A DNA stretch of 64,000 bases, taken from positions 3,410,001 through 3,474,000 of the forward strand of contig OZ010792.1 of NCBI GenBank assembly GCA_963932465.1. Direction: 5' to 3'. Of the stretch, positions 44,588-56,999 are shown piece by piece. The translations under genes and the position numbers were made by a program. The notes below the pieces were generated by a model. That model saw only the letters and a program-made list of their open reading frames with translations, did not search any database and was not told where the DNA came from. The DNA comes from Maratus speciosus. Taxonomy: Eukaryota > Arthropoda > Arachnida > Araneae > Salticidae. How positions within the stretch are numbered: position 1 is the stretch's first letter; each line of letters starts with the position of its first letter.

Positions 44588-47194
44588 TAGAGGTCTGCAG
44601 GGGCCGACATTTCCAGGCCCGGTCCCGGCCCGACTCATAGAGAAAAAAAATCGGCCCGGCCCGGCCCGATAAAAAAATTAAAGTTCGGCCCGAGCCCGGC
44701 CCGGAAAAAAGTTAAAATCTCGGCCCGGGCCCGAGTGAACTTCTACAAAATATTGATTTTTACGTCGAATTGGTTGTAAATTTGTCTCGTACGAGGAGTT
44801 CTGACCAAATATATTTATCTTAACTTTTTTTTCATGTTTATAATCTTTATTTTTATAGAAGTGCAGCAGGCTGCGATATTTATTTTTTTAATGAATCTCT
44901 ATGTCTTGTGTTAGGTAGAAAAAAAAAATAAATAAAGGGAAAGAAGGATTTTAAATTTAAATTATTAATAATAGGAGTTATAAATATATTATGTAGATTT
45001 AATATATGAATTAGAAAGGAGAAAGTTTATTATTAATTACGGCGGCCAAATGATCGTTAGTGGTTAGGATAAACATTGCATGTGAGAGAGGTAAACAAAT
45101 ATAACTTGGCAACTTCATGGTAAAATATAAATAATAAACTCTAGACTCACCTGAACTAAGAAAATACTTCTTGCTTGAAGATTGTATATGTTGAACATAT
45201 TTAAATTGTGCCAAGTGTTAAATATTTACTTTAGAACCTTTATAATTAATAAATCTTTAATATATAATTGTAATAAATTAATTTGGCACTTTATGATAAT
45301 ATTAAGAGACACGTAAATCAAAACACAGAAAAATACACAAATATATTTAAATAAACAATTTTCTTTATTAAAGTATTATTTTAATTAAATGGGGGGAATG
45401 GGGAGAGAAAACGAGATGCATCTGTTCTTTACAATTATAATATCAAAATGTTTCATTATTATATTCGAATATATTTAAATTTTTACTCAATAGAATATCG
45501 AAAGTGCATAGAATTTATTTCAAAAACATTAAAGATAAATTGATACTGATCATTTCAACATCGTTAAGATTACTGCTGTAAGAGTTCCACCACATAGTTC
45601 GCTTTTTAGTTTATAGAGACGATAAATCCTACATTTCATGTCGTAATATACAATAAGACTACTGCAAGATTTTTATATCCAAAAAGAAAATTCATTTCGG
45701 AAATCTTGTTAGGTCACGCCCAGAAAAACTGTAACCTTCATACCTGTTCATAGCATCTTTCAAATATCACAAACTGGTAGATCTAAATTTATCTTCATAG
45801 ATGCACATTCACAATATAGAGGACGGATGGCGTAGGACGGCCCATTTTGAATTCTTCATGTCGATCGTTGAAACACATCCCGAGATTTTTCTTCGTCATC
45901 TCATTTTAAAGAAAGCATTTTATGACGTTGGTGACAACAGAACTGTACATAACGAGGTTGTGAAGCCAATTTGTCCAATACCTTTACAAATTTTATTTTG
46001 ATGTAAGATTTAACTTTAAGATTATTTTTGAGTAAGATATTAAAATGGCAATATCAAGCGAAGGACCCGTTTAGCCCGACGCCGATATGCCATGAAAAAG
46101 AGAAAGGCGGAGCCGCCGAGAGCGGAATACGTCCGCTCACCGTAGAATCCAGGCAGGAAGAGAGCGAGATGACGCTATCAACGAACCCGCCGTTAGGAAC
46201 GGACGTCGTTGATTGGCTGATTTAAAATCGACGATGCCACACAGAGTAATAAAAGTGTTTGAATAAAATAACGTTAAATGATGAATTTTAGATTTGAAAA
46301 TTATTATAAAAATATTCTATTACGGTAGAAAGTATTAATTTTAAGATTTATTATTTTATTACTGATAATTTTTTGACGATCTTTTATGGCGATTAAATTA
46401 AAATTGTTTTAAAGTGAAATTTAACTGAAAAACGAACTTAACGAAATTTAATGAATATTTAAAGGTAGAATTTAAATTTTGAAAGTGAAAAAGTTTTTTG
46501 ACTTAATTTAAATATTTTAAAATACTTTTTTAAATTAATTTTAATTTGAAAGGATGTTATTACATAACATCTTGTATGTAAATGTTTCAGTTATCATTAA
46601 TATTGTTAATCCATATTCCATGTATAGAAGTGTTAAAAATCAGAAAAATGCTATACAGTAAAATCTTCTAAGATGAAATTGCATAGAAAAGAAAAAAAAA
46701 TGCGTTATAGACAAGTTCCCTTCTTAGCAAGTGTAAATGTATTATATATTCTTTTCTTACTTATTAGTATATTAATTTTGTATGGATCAACACGTTTTTC
46801 AGTTTAAAACAGGGTTCCGTCATAGGCAGGTTCCTTTTCACACATTTTATTATATTTTAATTTAGTTATATTTTAATATGCGTAGAAATATACTATTCTT
46901 TAAAAATAATAAATTTCAATTTTTAAGTGTAGAATAATAGCGATTCAAAAATGTATGCATTTTTTGCAAAAACTTTTGGGCCAGGCTTAATTTAACTTCC
47001 CTTTAAACGGACCAGGCAACGCTGAGACAATGATTTTCATATGGGCTGGCTCAAAACTAGGACTGAAAATTTTGGGCCGTGAAGACTAGGAATGAAACCA
47101 GGCCCGGCTGTGTACAGAAAAATTAAGTTAGGCCCGGGCCCGGCCCGAGTGCCGTGAATGAAAATCGGATCGATAAGGAATAGGCCCACAGACG
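44588..47194. mobile_element. GGCCCG-rich hAT-like element
   Basis: The left end reads TAGAGGTCTGCAGGGGCC with dense GGCCCGGCCCG motifs (44600-44730). The right side (47080-47194) has GGCCCGGGCCCGGCCCGAG and ends near GGCCCACAGACG. AACAGACA occurs next to both ends, a possible 8-bp duplication, but both flanks are CAGA-rich so this could be chance. No transposase is readable inside. Confidence 0.45.
46050..46240. other. GC-rich patch in AT-rich DNA
   Basis: About 190 bp rich in CpG (CCCGACGCCGATATGCC, GGCGGAGCCGCCGAGAGCGG, GTCGTTGATTGGCTG), with an inverted CCAAT box (GATTGG) at its right edge. It could be a promoter or part of the surrounding element. A 66-codon frame upstream (45801-46001) and a 65-codon frame across it are unassigned. 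Confidence 0.35.
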
Positions 47195-47197
47195 AAC

Positions 47198-47842
47198 AGA
47201 CACAAACCGAATTCATAAACACTTCTCAACTATGTTGGGAATTTTTAACAAGTAAAAATTAAATTTAAAAAATCAAAAAACCCGACTGCGTAAAAAACGA
47301 ACTAATTAATTATTTCTGATCAATGTGAAACTATTTTTTATATTACTTACCTATTTTTTTTTATTTACTTGTATTGATGACTTTTAAGTTGTGTTTCATT
47401 GTTGGTTCTTATCTATAAACACTGTTTTGATGGGGCCTATAGATGTCTATGAAGGTTAGAGTTACAGTAAAGATAGAGATCCAACCTACACAAATTCCAG
47501 GTTGTGTAATATTTAAACGGAGCTTCTAACTGTAAAATAGTCAATGAAACATTATCTTTATTTTGAAAGACCTATCCAATGATATGCCACTCAATAGGAT
47601 GCGTATTTTTTTCCCTCTCTACCGCCATTTTGTATTTTCCGGCCGCCATTTTGAATTTATAAAAACAAAACCTAGTCTATAACCATCGGACTGTTAAGAC
47701 GAATCGATAGAGACATCATTCATTAAAATCCATCCAGCCGTTGGGATGTTTCGAGGGTATAAAGAAATCCACATACGCGTCAAATACATAGCCCTTCTTG
47801 GCAGTCGGGTAAAAACAGGGGACTTGAAGGCATGACTATTGA
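47198..47842. other. Old repeat debris; no gene
   Basis: Includes TACCGCCATTTTGTATTTTC and CGGCCGCCATTTTGAATTT, then ATCCATCCAGCCGTTGGGAT, a phrase resembling conserved tails seen in arthropod repeats. No boundaries could be fixed. Confidence 0.4.
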
Positions 47843-47977
47843 AATGATTTCGATTTGAATAGTTTTTCTATTTTTCCATCCTTCAGTTATAAACGATTGC
47901 TCTCGAATAAAAATCTTTCGTTTCCGGAAATTCTCGGTTCAAATCGCTACCATTGACAGCATTTTCTGAAAGATACC
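47843..47977. mobile_element. Left half of an old R1 copy, split by the palindrome
   Basis: TTCTCGGTTCAAATCG...GCATTTTCTGAAAGAT parallels the R1 segment ATTCGGTTCAAAAC...CTATTTTCTGAAAGAT. The R1 text resumes beyond the palindrome at 59756. The last six bases, GATACC (47972-47977), are the left target duplication. Confidence 0.6.
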
Positions 47978-48003
47978 AGTAGTAGGAAAAGGAGAGTTCG
48001 GGG

Positions 48004-48170
48004 ACAGCCGCAGGCGGTATTGCGGTATGCACCGCCTGCGGCACCGCGGCCTGCACCGCAGCACCGCCGCCTCCACCCCCATGCCCCCTCCTCCCACACC
48101 GCCTCCGGTCCCGCCTGCGACAAGGCACCCCCTCCAACACCGCCCCCTAGCGGGAAAAATGGCGTTTTTA
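48004..48170. repeat. GC-rich left tip of the palindrome
   Basis: About 165 bp of GCACCGCCTGCGG-type repeats in otherwise AT-rich DNA. On the minus strand, 48073-48096 reads as G runs (GGG, GG, GGGGG, GGGGG) able to form a G-quadruplex. CGCCCCCTAGCGGG at 48141-48154 resembles a CTCF core. Frames across it are proline/alanine/glycine-rich by composition and not supported as genes. Confidence 0.75.
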
Positions 48171-48249
48171 GAGTATTTTTCTGCTATAACATGAGAGTTG
48201 AACGTTAGATCGACTAGATTATCATACTGTAAGACGAAGATTAAATTTA

Positions 48250-50600
48250 CATTTGAATTTTGAACAACTTTTACCTTAATCAGTATTATTAATTAAGCAA
48301 AACAATGGAAAATATCAATTTTTAATGAAAAAGCTGAATTTTTTCAAGTACAAGATCAGAATATACTTTTAAATGGTGAAAGTTAAACGCGTATATTTGA
48401 ATTTTGAACAATTTTTACCTTAATCAGTATTATTAATTAAGCAAAACAATGGAAAATATCAATTTTTAATGAAAAAGCTGAATTTTTTCAAGTACAAGAT
48501 CAGAATATACTTTCAAATGGTGAAAGTTAAACGCGTATATTTGAATTTTGAACAATCTTTGCCTTAATGAGTATTATTAATTAAGCAAAACAGTGGAAAA
48601 TATTGCTTTTTAATGAAAAAGATTGATTTACACTATATAAGATATGGTTAAATGGAGAAGATTATCGTACTATTGAATGATGATTATTAAATTGATATTT
48701 GTATAATCAACCTCTTAAAGAGTATCATTAATTAAGCAAAACAATGGAAAATAACAATTTTAAAGGAAAAAAGCCGATTTCTGTAGATTATTTTCAACTA
48801 CAAGATCAGAATATCAACTTAAATTGAGAAAGTTAAACATATATTTGAATTTTGAACAATCTTTACCTTAATGAGTATTATTAATTATGCAAAATAACAA
48901 AAAAAATATAAATTTTAATGGAAAAAGCAGATTTATTTTTTTTTTTTTTTTTCCCAACCATAAAATGAGAATATCGTCTTAAAATGGAAATTTAAACATA
49001 CATTTCAGTTTGAGAACAACCCTCACGTTAATTAATTTTGATTAACTGAACAAATAACAAAAGTTAATATGGAATAAAAAGATGAATTTTATTAACTTTT
49101 ATACTAATTTGTGATTTTAACAGACATTTAAACACTAGTTATGTAAGATTTAAAACCTTAGACAAATACGTCCTAAGACATATATTAATTAATCAAAATA
49201 AATTCTTTCAGCTTAATCAATAACTGAAAATTTATCATTTAAAATATAAATATATATATATTTTCATGATTGTACATATAAAAATGAGTTTACAAGCTAA
49301 TTTCCTTAATTTTTAGAAGATTCAACAGAATATTTTCAACAAGTCTGGTATAAGAAAAAATAATTTCAACCCTTATTCACTATCGTCAACCGCTCACATT
49401 CCTTAAGCTTGGGGGAACACAACAATAGAGTTCTGACGTCACAAAAGTATATCGGAAAAATGTTTACATCCAAAAAAAAAAAAAAAAATATCAATTTTTA
49501 TGCTTCTTCTCAACTGTTAAATGAAAGATATAAACTTATATTTTAGTTTTGAACAATCATTACCTTAATGATTATTAATAATTAAGCAGAACAATGGATT
49601 ATTATACTAATATTTCTTTTTTACGAAAAAGACACATTTAAACGAATTCGGTTAACATTTACACTACTTTGAGATTTTATCATCCTTTTTTAGACGTTAG
49701 TTATGTAATATTTAATTCGTTACACGACTATACCCCAAAATATATTCAATCTAATTTCCTTAATTTTAGCAGATTCAACAGAATTTTTTCGATAGGGCTA
49801 GTAATAAGATAATAATTCCAGATCACATTCACTGCACGCTACCCCTAGCATTCTTCAAACTTGGGAAGGGACCACAAACCGTCTCTGACGTCATATTCGA
49901 ACCAATTTTTTAGTTCATGTTTACTGCACCTGGTAAACTACAAAGCATAACAGAAAATGTTTCCGTTCAAGAAAAATATCAGTTTTTAAGTAAAAAGAGA
50001 CTGAATTCTTTACAACTGTTACATGAAAGATGTAAACATTTATTTTAGTTTTGAACAACCATAACCTTAATGAATTTTTTTAAGTGAAAAAATAACAAAG
50101 GAAAATATTATATTTTAATGAAAGAAGACAAATTTAAACGAATTTGATTGACTCTTACACTAGTTGGAAACTGTAAATGAGTAAAATTGTTTTATGAGTT
50201 CATTTAATCATTGACACATTCGAGATTTTGTACATATATCCGAATTTTGAATGAACAGCATCTTAATGAATATTAATAATTAAGTAAAAACAATGGAAAA
50301 TATCAATTTTTAAGGAAAAAGATCAGAATATCAGCATAAAAGAGGAAAGATACGAGGATTTCAACTTAAAAGGGAAATTTAAACATTTATTTCAGTTTTT
50401 GAAAAATCATTACCTTAATGAATTTTAATAATTGAACAAATAACTAGGGAAAATATTATTCTTTAATGATAAAAGACAAATTTAAACGAATTTGATTAAC
50501 TTGTACACTAGTTTGAGATTTTATCCTCCTTATAGATGCTACCTATGTAGAATTTTAACTTTTCAACGATACACACTTTAAGAAATACTCATTACTAAAC
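48250..50600. repeat. Decaying array of about 150-bp repeats, left arm
   Basis: A phrase like CCTTAATCAGTATTATTAAT followed by TAAGCAAAACAATGGAAAAT recurs about ten times (near 48270, 48417, 48562, 48712, 48866, 49020, 49560, 50055, 50270 and 50415). The first two units are almost identical (period 147 bp) and the others increasingly diverged inward. No gene is supported here. The following 50600-51050 and 51130-52260 hold further loosely related AT-rich repeats, for example two copies around CGAAGATTTTCGAATTATCA / CGAAGATTTCTGAATTTTCA near 51530 and 51670. Confidence 0.8.
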
Positions 50601-51054
50601 AAAATAAATTAATTTCAATCTAATCAATAACTGAAAATTACACATTTTAAAAATATTTTCATGAATGTGCATAAAAATACGAGTTTACAAACTAATATCC
50701 TTATTTTTATTACATTTAACTAAATTTTTCTACATTCAAGCTTAATTTTTATACACAAAGCATTATTTAATCAAATCCAGTACTTTCAGATTTAACGAAA
50801 TTCACCGATTTTCACTTTTTAAACTAATCCTATGAGTTAAAAAACAAGAGCACCTCCTATAATTTTATAGCATTGGGAATTAGCAACACATTAAAACTTA
50901 AACATAATAATAATAAAAAAAAAAGTTATTAAATAATTGCTTAGTGCATAACTTTCCCTCAAAATGAAAAACAAATGAATTCTTGAAACCCCCAATCTTA
51001 CTAAGTAAAGAAAAATAAATAAATAAATAAATAAATAAAATTAAAATAATTATT

Positions 51055-51128
51055 CGCCCTTGGACGGATTCGAACCGCCAACCCCATGGTTAACAGCCAT
51101 ATACGCTATCCAATTGCGCTACAAGGGC
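51055..51128 (-). tRNA. tRNA-Asn(GTT), left arm
   Basis: 74 nt, intronless cloverleaf. Acceptor stem GCCCTTG/CAAGGGC is fully paired with discriminator G. The D stem GCGC/GCGT has one wobble pair. Anticodon stem TATGG/CCATG flanks the loop CTGTTAA, so the anticodon is GTT (Asn). The T stem GGCGG/CCGTC flanks TTCGAAT. The B box GGTTCGAATCC matches the RNA polymerase III consensus. On the sense strand a T-rich stretch follows within about 40 nt. The sequence in the right arm is identical. The acceptor stem differs from the tRNA-Asn I know from animals, but pairing is kept. Confidence 0.92.
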
Positions 51129-52269
51129 ATCGAAGATTTTTGAATTATTGCAATACTTATCTACATCAAACTCGATTCTTGCTCCTATATATTTTACCAT
51201 TACATAATTTTAACAAATTTACATCGAATTTGTAAGATTTTAACACTTTGATGACATACACCTCAAGAAATATTCATAATTAAACAAAAAATAATCTTAT
51301 CAATAACTGGAAATTTCACATTTAAAACACATATTTTCGTGATTGTACACATAAAAATAACAGTTTACAAACCAATTTCCACAATTTTATCACATTCGAA
51401 CTTAATTTTTACACACAAAACATTATTTAATCATATTCTATACTTTATGATTCGGTGAAATTCGGACTAGTCTAGGTTATTCTGCTCATATTATTAATCA
51501 AATTGTCTTATGTTTCACCTTGCATTTCGAAGATTTTCGAATTATCATCCATCAAGTTGCGTAAAACATAAATACTATCTTTATAGTTTAATGATACATA
51601 GTATACATGACTAGCCTGAGTTATTCTATCCATATTATTAACCAAATTATCATATGTTTCATCTTACACATCGAAGATTTCTGAATTTTCATTCATCAAG
51701 TTGCTTAAAATATTAATACTACGTTTATAGTTCTAATGATGCATAGCATACATGAATGCAATCTTTAATTTTAACATTTCACATTTCAAATAACCTATTT
51801 CAAAGCCAAACTATATGAATTTTTACTACAACGCTTATCACAGAACAATTTACGCTTCACACTTGTCTAATAATTATTAGATATGTATTCCTCAGAAATA
51901 TTACTACCATATGAATAAGTGAAGAAAATGTAATATATATATATATATATTAAATAACCTCATGCACGAAAAGTATCACAGAAGGAAAATACTAATAATC
52001 AATTAAAATAATTAACTATTACATAAAATTCCATCTATTACATATAAAACTTCAACTGATCAATGAAAAATATGCAAATTAGCAAAATAAAATTTACAAA
52101 AGTAAGAAAAAATACAAGTTATTGAAAATTTAATTAAAAAAAAAAGGCTTTTGAAAATTGCAAGTTTAACCCCTACCTTAAATGTCATTACCACTATCTC
52201 TTCGCAGAATATAATAATCTATGGTTTGCTATAACAGAATTTCTTGATAACATTTATTACACTACTGAT

Positions 52270-53067
52270 TTGTACGCATGCGTGAGTTGTCACGTGATCA
52301 AAACGTTTGAGAATAATATAAATTTTCGAAAAGCAACGCAGCATTTCTCATTTCAACTGTTAGACTTAAGGGAGAAGATAACTTTAGTGCACAACTCTGA
52401 TAAATTTCCAGATTTTAATTCAAGTGGGGAATCGATTTCTTTGTTAGTGAATAAAGTAAGTTTTAGTATATCATTGCAATATATAATAATAAAAATAAAC
52501 AATGAATAAATTATTATTTATATATTAAACCTTTTCTAAGTATATAAATATATTTCTTTTATTGTACAGATGTTGCAGCAAGATGAATCAAAACAGCAGC
52601 AATCCTCTTTATCAGAAATGGATGATCTGAATGATTCGCTCTTAGCACATGTAGAGTTAAAGAATAATAAATATGTAAGTACTTAGATATGAAATACTAT
52701 TATTCATATATGAAACGTAATTAGAGTAAATTTAAAATCAAATATTTTATTGTTTGTAATTTAACAAATGTTTTTTATCCATATCATTGAAGAGAATTCT
52801 AATTGTTTACATTTATTTCTCTCACAGATATGTTCTATTTGCTACAAACAATTTTTAAGTAAATGGAATTTAAAAGAACATACACAGATCCATACAGATG
52901 AAAAACCCTATACTTGTGAAGATTGCCAAAAGCCGTTTTCAAGAAAATATGAATCAAAATTGCATACTACATCATATAGTCTATCACCAGATGTATGTAA
53001 ACTTTGTGAAGATATTCAAGAAATAACCAGACGTTTGATGAATTTAACAATCAAGGGAGAGATTTAG
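52270..53067 (+). CDS. C2H2 zinc-finger protein, three exons, left arm
   Basis: Predicted exons are 52270-52455, 52570-52674 and 52828-53067, all joined in phase 0, giving 176 residues. Donors are GTAAGT at 52456 and GTAAGT at 52675; acceptors are TTGTACAG (ends 52569) and CTCTCACAG (ends 52827). AATAAA lies at 53221. The C-terminal part carries a canonical finger, CSICYKQFLSKWNLKEHTQIH (C-x2-C-x12-H-x3-H), a TDEKPY linker and a second finger, CEDCQKPFSRKYESKLH, whose last His is Tyr. A CKLC pair and a Leu-rich helix follow. Exon 2 is Gln/Ser/Asp-rich. Fingers of this kind usually bind DNA; two are few for specific binding, so a partner or RNA/protein binding is possible. The first Met is the earliest in the exon; an upstream exon cannot be excluded. 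Confidence 0.68.
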
Positions 53068-53509
53068 ACTATGTACTCAACCTATTTGCATAAGAGTTAC
53101 CACAATATCCCAAAATTGAAATTTCGAAGGCACACAGTGTAAAGAAATTTTTGTTACCCATGATTCTCGTAACCACCATGAATTTGGATATTATTCATAA
53201 TGTATTCCTTAAATTGTTATAATAAATATTCTTTTATCTGCACTTATCGACGTGTTTATTTATATCTCCTAACATTTTAAACGAAAAACGCTTTCCCATC
53301 TTAAAAAATTTCATAAGAACACATAAAAATTAACAGATGAATGAAAAAATATGCACGTTCACAAAGTTTTCTAGATATATTTACAAAAACGTTTACAAAA
53401 TAAAAAATTTGCAAGAGTAAAAGACAAAATTCACAAAATTAAAAAAAAACAATACAACATTTTTTTTTCTTCTTACAAATGTGAGTTTTTAGAAAAGTAG
53501 GAAAAAAAT

Positions 53510-54050
53510 ACACTTAGATTTTTTTTTTCAAAAGTGAAAAAAAAATATTTTTACAAAAAATATTTAAAAAAAAATATTTTTACAAAAATTTTTTTACAAA
53601 AATTTTTTTTTACAAAAAATATTTTTACAAAAAATTTTTTTACAAAAAATTTTTTTTACAAAATTTTTTTTTTACAAAAAATTTTTTTACAAAAATATTT
53701 TTACAAAAAAAAAATTACAAAAAAAATTATAACAAAAAAAATAATAAAAAAATTTACAAAATTTGTGAAAAAAAAATTGCAAAAAAGTTTGAAAAAAATT
53801 TTTTGTAAAAAAAAAAATTTGTAAAAAAAATTTTTTGTAAAAATATTTTTTGTAAAAAAAATTTTTTGTAAAAATATTTTTTGTAAAAAAAATTTTTTGT
53901 AAAAATATTTTTTGTAAAAAAATTTTTTTGTAAAAAAATTTTTTGTAAAAATATTTTTTTTTAAATATTTTTTGTAAAAATATTTTTTGTAAAAATATTT
54001 TTTGTAAAAATATTTTTTTTTTCACTTTTGAAAAAAAAAAATCTAAGTGT
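53510..54050. repeat. Low-complexity centre of the palindrome
   Basis: Built from TTTTTACAAAAAA-type strings on the left that turn into TTTTTTGTAAAAA on the right; the axis lies near 53,780. The 96- and 112-residue Lys/Phe/Ile frames here are composition artefacts. No unique spacer separates the arms, so the DNA could extrude a very long hairpin. Confidence 0.8.
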
Positions 54051-54494
54051 ATTTTTTTTCCTACTTTTCTAAAAACTCACATTTGTAAGAAGAAAAAAAA
54101 ATGTTGTATTGTTTTTTTTTTAATTTTGTGAATTTTGTCTTTTACTCTTGCAAATTTTTTATTTTGTAAACATTTTTGTAAATATATCTAGAAAACTTTG
54201 TGAACGTGCATATTTTTTCATTCATCTGTTAATTTTTATGTGTTCTTATGAAATTTTTTAAGATGGGAAAGCGTTTTTCGTTTAAAATGTTAGGAGATAT
54301 AAATAAACACGTCGATAAGTGCAGATAAAAGAATATTTATTATAACAATTTAAGGAATACATTATGAATAATATCCAAATTCATGGTGGTTACGAGAATC
54401 ATGGGTAACAAAAATTTCTTTACACTGTGTGCCTTCGAAATTTCAATTTTGGGATATTGTGGTAACTCTTATGCAAATAGGTTGAGTACATAGT

Positions 54495-55292
54495 CTAAAT
54501 CTCTCCCTTGATTGTTAAATTCTTCAAACGTCTGGTTATTTCTTGAATATCTTCACAAAGTTTACATACATCTGGTGATAGACTATATGATGTAGTATGC
54601 AATTTTGATTCATATTTTCTTGAAAACGGCTTTTGGCAATCTTCACAAGTATAGGGTTTTTCATCTGTATGGATCTGTGTATGTTCTTTTAAATTCCATT
54701 TACTTAAAAATTGTTTGTAGCAAATAGAACACATCTGTGAGAGAAATAAATGTAAACAATTAGAATTCTCTTCAATGATATTGATAAAAAACATTTGTTA
54801 AATTACAAACAATAAAATATTTGATTTTAAATTTACTCTAATTACGTTTCATATATGAATAATAGTATTTCATATCTAAGTACTTACATATTTATTATTC
54901 TTTAACTCTACATGTGCTAAGAGCGAATCATTCAGATCATCCATTTCTGATAAAGAGGATTGCTGCTGTTTTGATTCATCTTGCTGCAACATCTGTACAA
55001 TAAAAGAAATATATTTATATACTTAGAAAAGGTTTAATATATAAATAATAATTTATTCATTGTTTATTTTTATTATTATATATTGCAATGATATACTAAA
55101 ACTTACTTTATTCACTAACAAAGAAATCGATTCCCCACTTGAATTAAAATCTGGAAATTTATCAGAGTTGTGCACTAAAGTTATCTTCTCCCTTAAGTCT
55201 AACAGTTGAAATGAGAAATGCTGCGTTGCTTTTCGAAAATTTATATTATTCTCAAACGTTTTGATCACGTGACAACTCACGCATGCGTACAA
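54495..55292 (-). CDS. C2H2 zinc-finger protein, three exons, right arm
   Basis: Mirror copy of 52270-53067. Predicted exons on the minus strand are 55292-55107, 54992-54888 and 54734-54495. The same splice signals, finger layout, stop and length (176 residues) are kept. Two amino acid differences from the left copy are visible: Met for Ile at the first codon of exon 3 (before CSIC) and Lys for Met near the C-terminus (RLKNLTIKGEI). Both copies are therefore open. The degenerate second finger (Tyr for the last His) is shared, so it predates the duplication. Confidence 0.68.
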
Positions 55293-56434
55293 ATCAGTAG
55301 TGTAATAAATGTTATCAAGAAATTCTGTTATAGCAAACCATAGATTATTATATTCTGCGAAGAGATAGTGGTAATGACATTTAAGGTAGGGGTTAAACTT
55401 GCAATTTTCAAAAGCCTTTTTTTTTTTAATTAAATTTTCAATAACTTGTATTTTTTCTTACTTTTGTAAATTTTATTTTGCTAATTTGCATATTTTTCAT
55501 TGATCAGTTGAAGTTTTATATGTAATAGATGGAATTTTATGTAATAGTTAATTATTTTAATTGATTATTAGTATTTTCCTTCTGTGATACTTTTCGTGTA
55601 TGAGGTTATTTAATATATATATATATATATTACATTTTCTTCACTTATTCATATGGTAGTAATATTTCTGAGGAATACATATCTAATAATTATTAGACAA
55701 GTGTGAAGCGTAAATTGTTCTGTGATAAGCGTTGTAGTAAAAATTCATATAGTTTGGCTTTGAAATAGGTTATTTGAAATGTGAAATGTTAAAATTAAAG
55801 ATTGCATTCATGTATGCTATGCATCATTAGAACTATAAACGTAGTATTAATATTTTAAGCAACTTGATGAATGAAAATTCAGAAATCTTCGATGTGTAAG
55901 ATGAAACATATGATAATTTGGTTAATAATATGGATAGAATAACTCAGGCTAGTCATGTATACTATGTATCATTAAACTATAAAGATAGTATTTATGTTTT
56001 ACGCAACTTGATGGATGATAATTCGAAAATCTTCGAAATGCAAGGTGAAACATAAGACAATTTGATTAATAATATGAGCAGAATAACCTAGACTAGTCCG
56101 AATTTCACCGAATCATAAAGTATAGAATATGATTAAATAATGTTTTGTGTGTAAAAATTAAGTTCGAATGTGATAAAATTGTGGAAATTGGTTTGTAAAC
56201 TGTTATTTTTATGTGTACAATCACGAAAATATGTGTTTTAAATGTGAAATTTCCAGTTATTGATAAGATTATTTTTTGTTTAATTATGAATATTTCTTGA
56301 GGTGTATGTCATCAAAGTGTTAAAATCTTACAAATTCGATGTAAATTTGTTAAAATTATGTAATGGTAAAATATATAGGAGCAAGAATCGAGTTTGATGT
56401 AGATAAGTATTGCAATAATTCAAAAATCTTCGAT

Positions 56435-56508
56435 GCCCTTGTAGCGCAATTGGATAGCGTATATGGCTGTTAACCATGGGGTTGGCGGTTCGAATCCGTC
56501 CAAGGGCG
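56435..56508 (+). tRNA. tRNA-Asn(GTT), right arm
   Basis: Exact inverse copy of 51055-51128: 74 nt, anticodon GTT in loop CTGTTAA, A box near TAGCGCAATTGG, B box GGTTCGAATCC. An AAAT/TTTA microsatellite and T-rich DNA follow, which could terminate RNA polymerase III. Confidence 0.92.
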
Positions 56509-56999
56509 AATAATTATTTTAATTTTATTTATTTATTTATTTATTTATTTTTCTTTACTTAGTAAGATTGGGGGTTTCAAGAATTCATTTGTTTTTCATT
56601 TTGAGGGAAAGTTATGCACTAAGCAATTATTTAATAACTTTTTTTTTTATTATTATTATGTTTAAGTTTTAATGTGTTGCTAATTCCCAATGCTATAAAA
56701 TTATAGGAGGTGCTCTTGTTTTTTAACTCATAGGATTAGTTTAAAAAGTGAAAATCGGTGAATTTCGTTAAATCTGAAAGTACTGGATTTGATTAAATAA
56801 TGCTTTGTGTATAAAAATTAAGCTTGAATGTAGAAAAATTTAGTTAAATGTAATAAAAATAAGGATATTAGTTTGTAAACTCGTATTTTTATGCACATTC
56901 ATGAAAATATTTTTAAAATGTGTAATTTTCAGTTATTGATTAGATTGAAATTAATTTATTTTGTTTAGTAATGAGTATTTCTTAAAGTGTGTATCGTTG

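Noticed and set aside
44588..47194. Exact 8-bp duplication AACAGACA for the GGCCCG-rich element
   Set aside because: Both flanks are CAGA-rich, so the match could be chance and the borders do not align cleanly with the inverted ends.
48020..48208. Pro/Ala-rich frame in the GC-rich tip (and its mirror at 59519-59707)
   Set aside because: Composition-driven frames in a GC-rich repeat with no supported start, splice or domain.
53534..54025. Lys/Phe/Ile-rich open frames on both strands
   Set aside because: They are translations of TTTTTACAAAAAA strings at the palindrome axis. The codon pattern is pure low complexity with no start context, splice support or homology.
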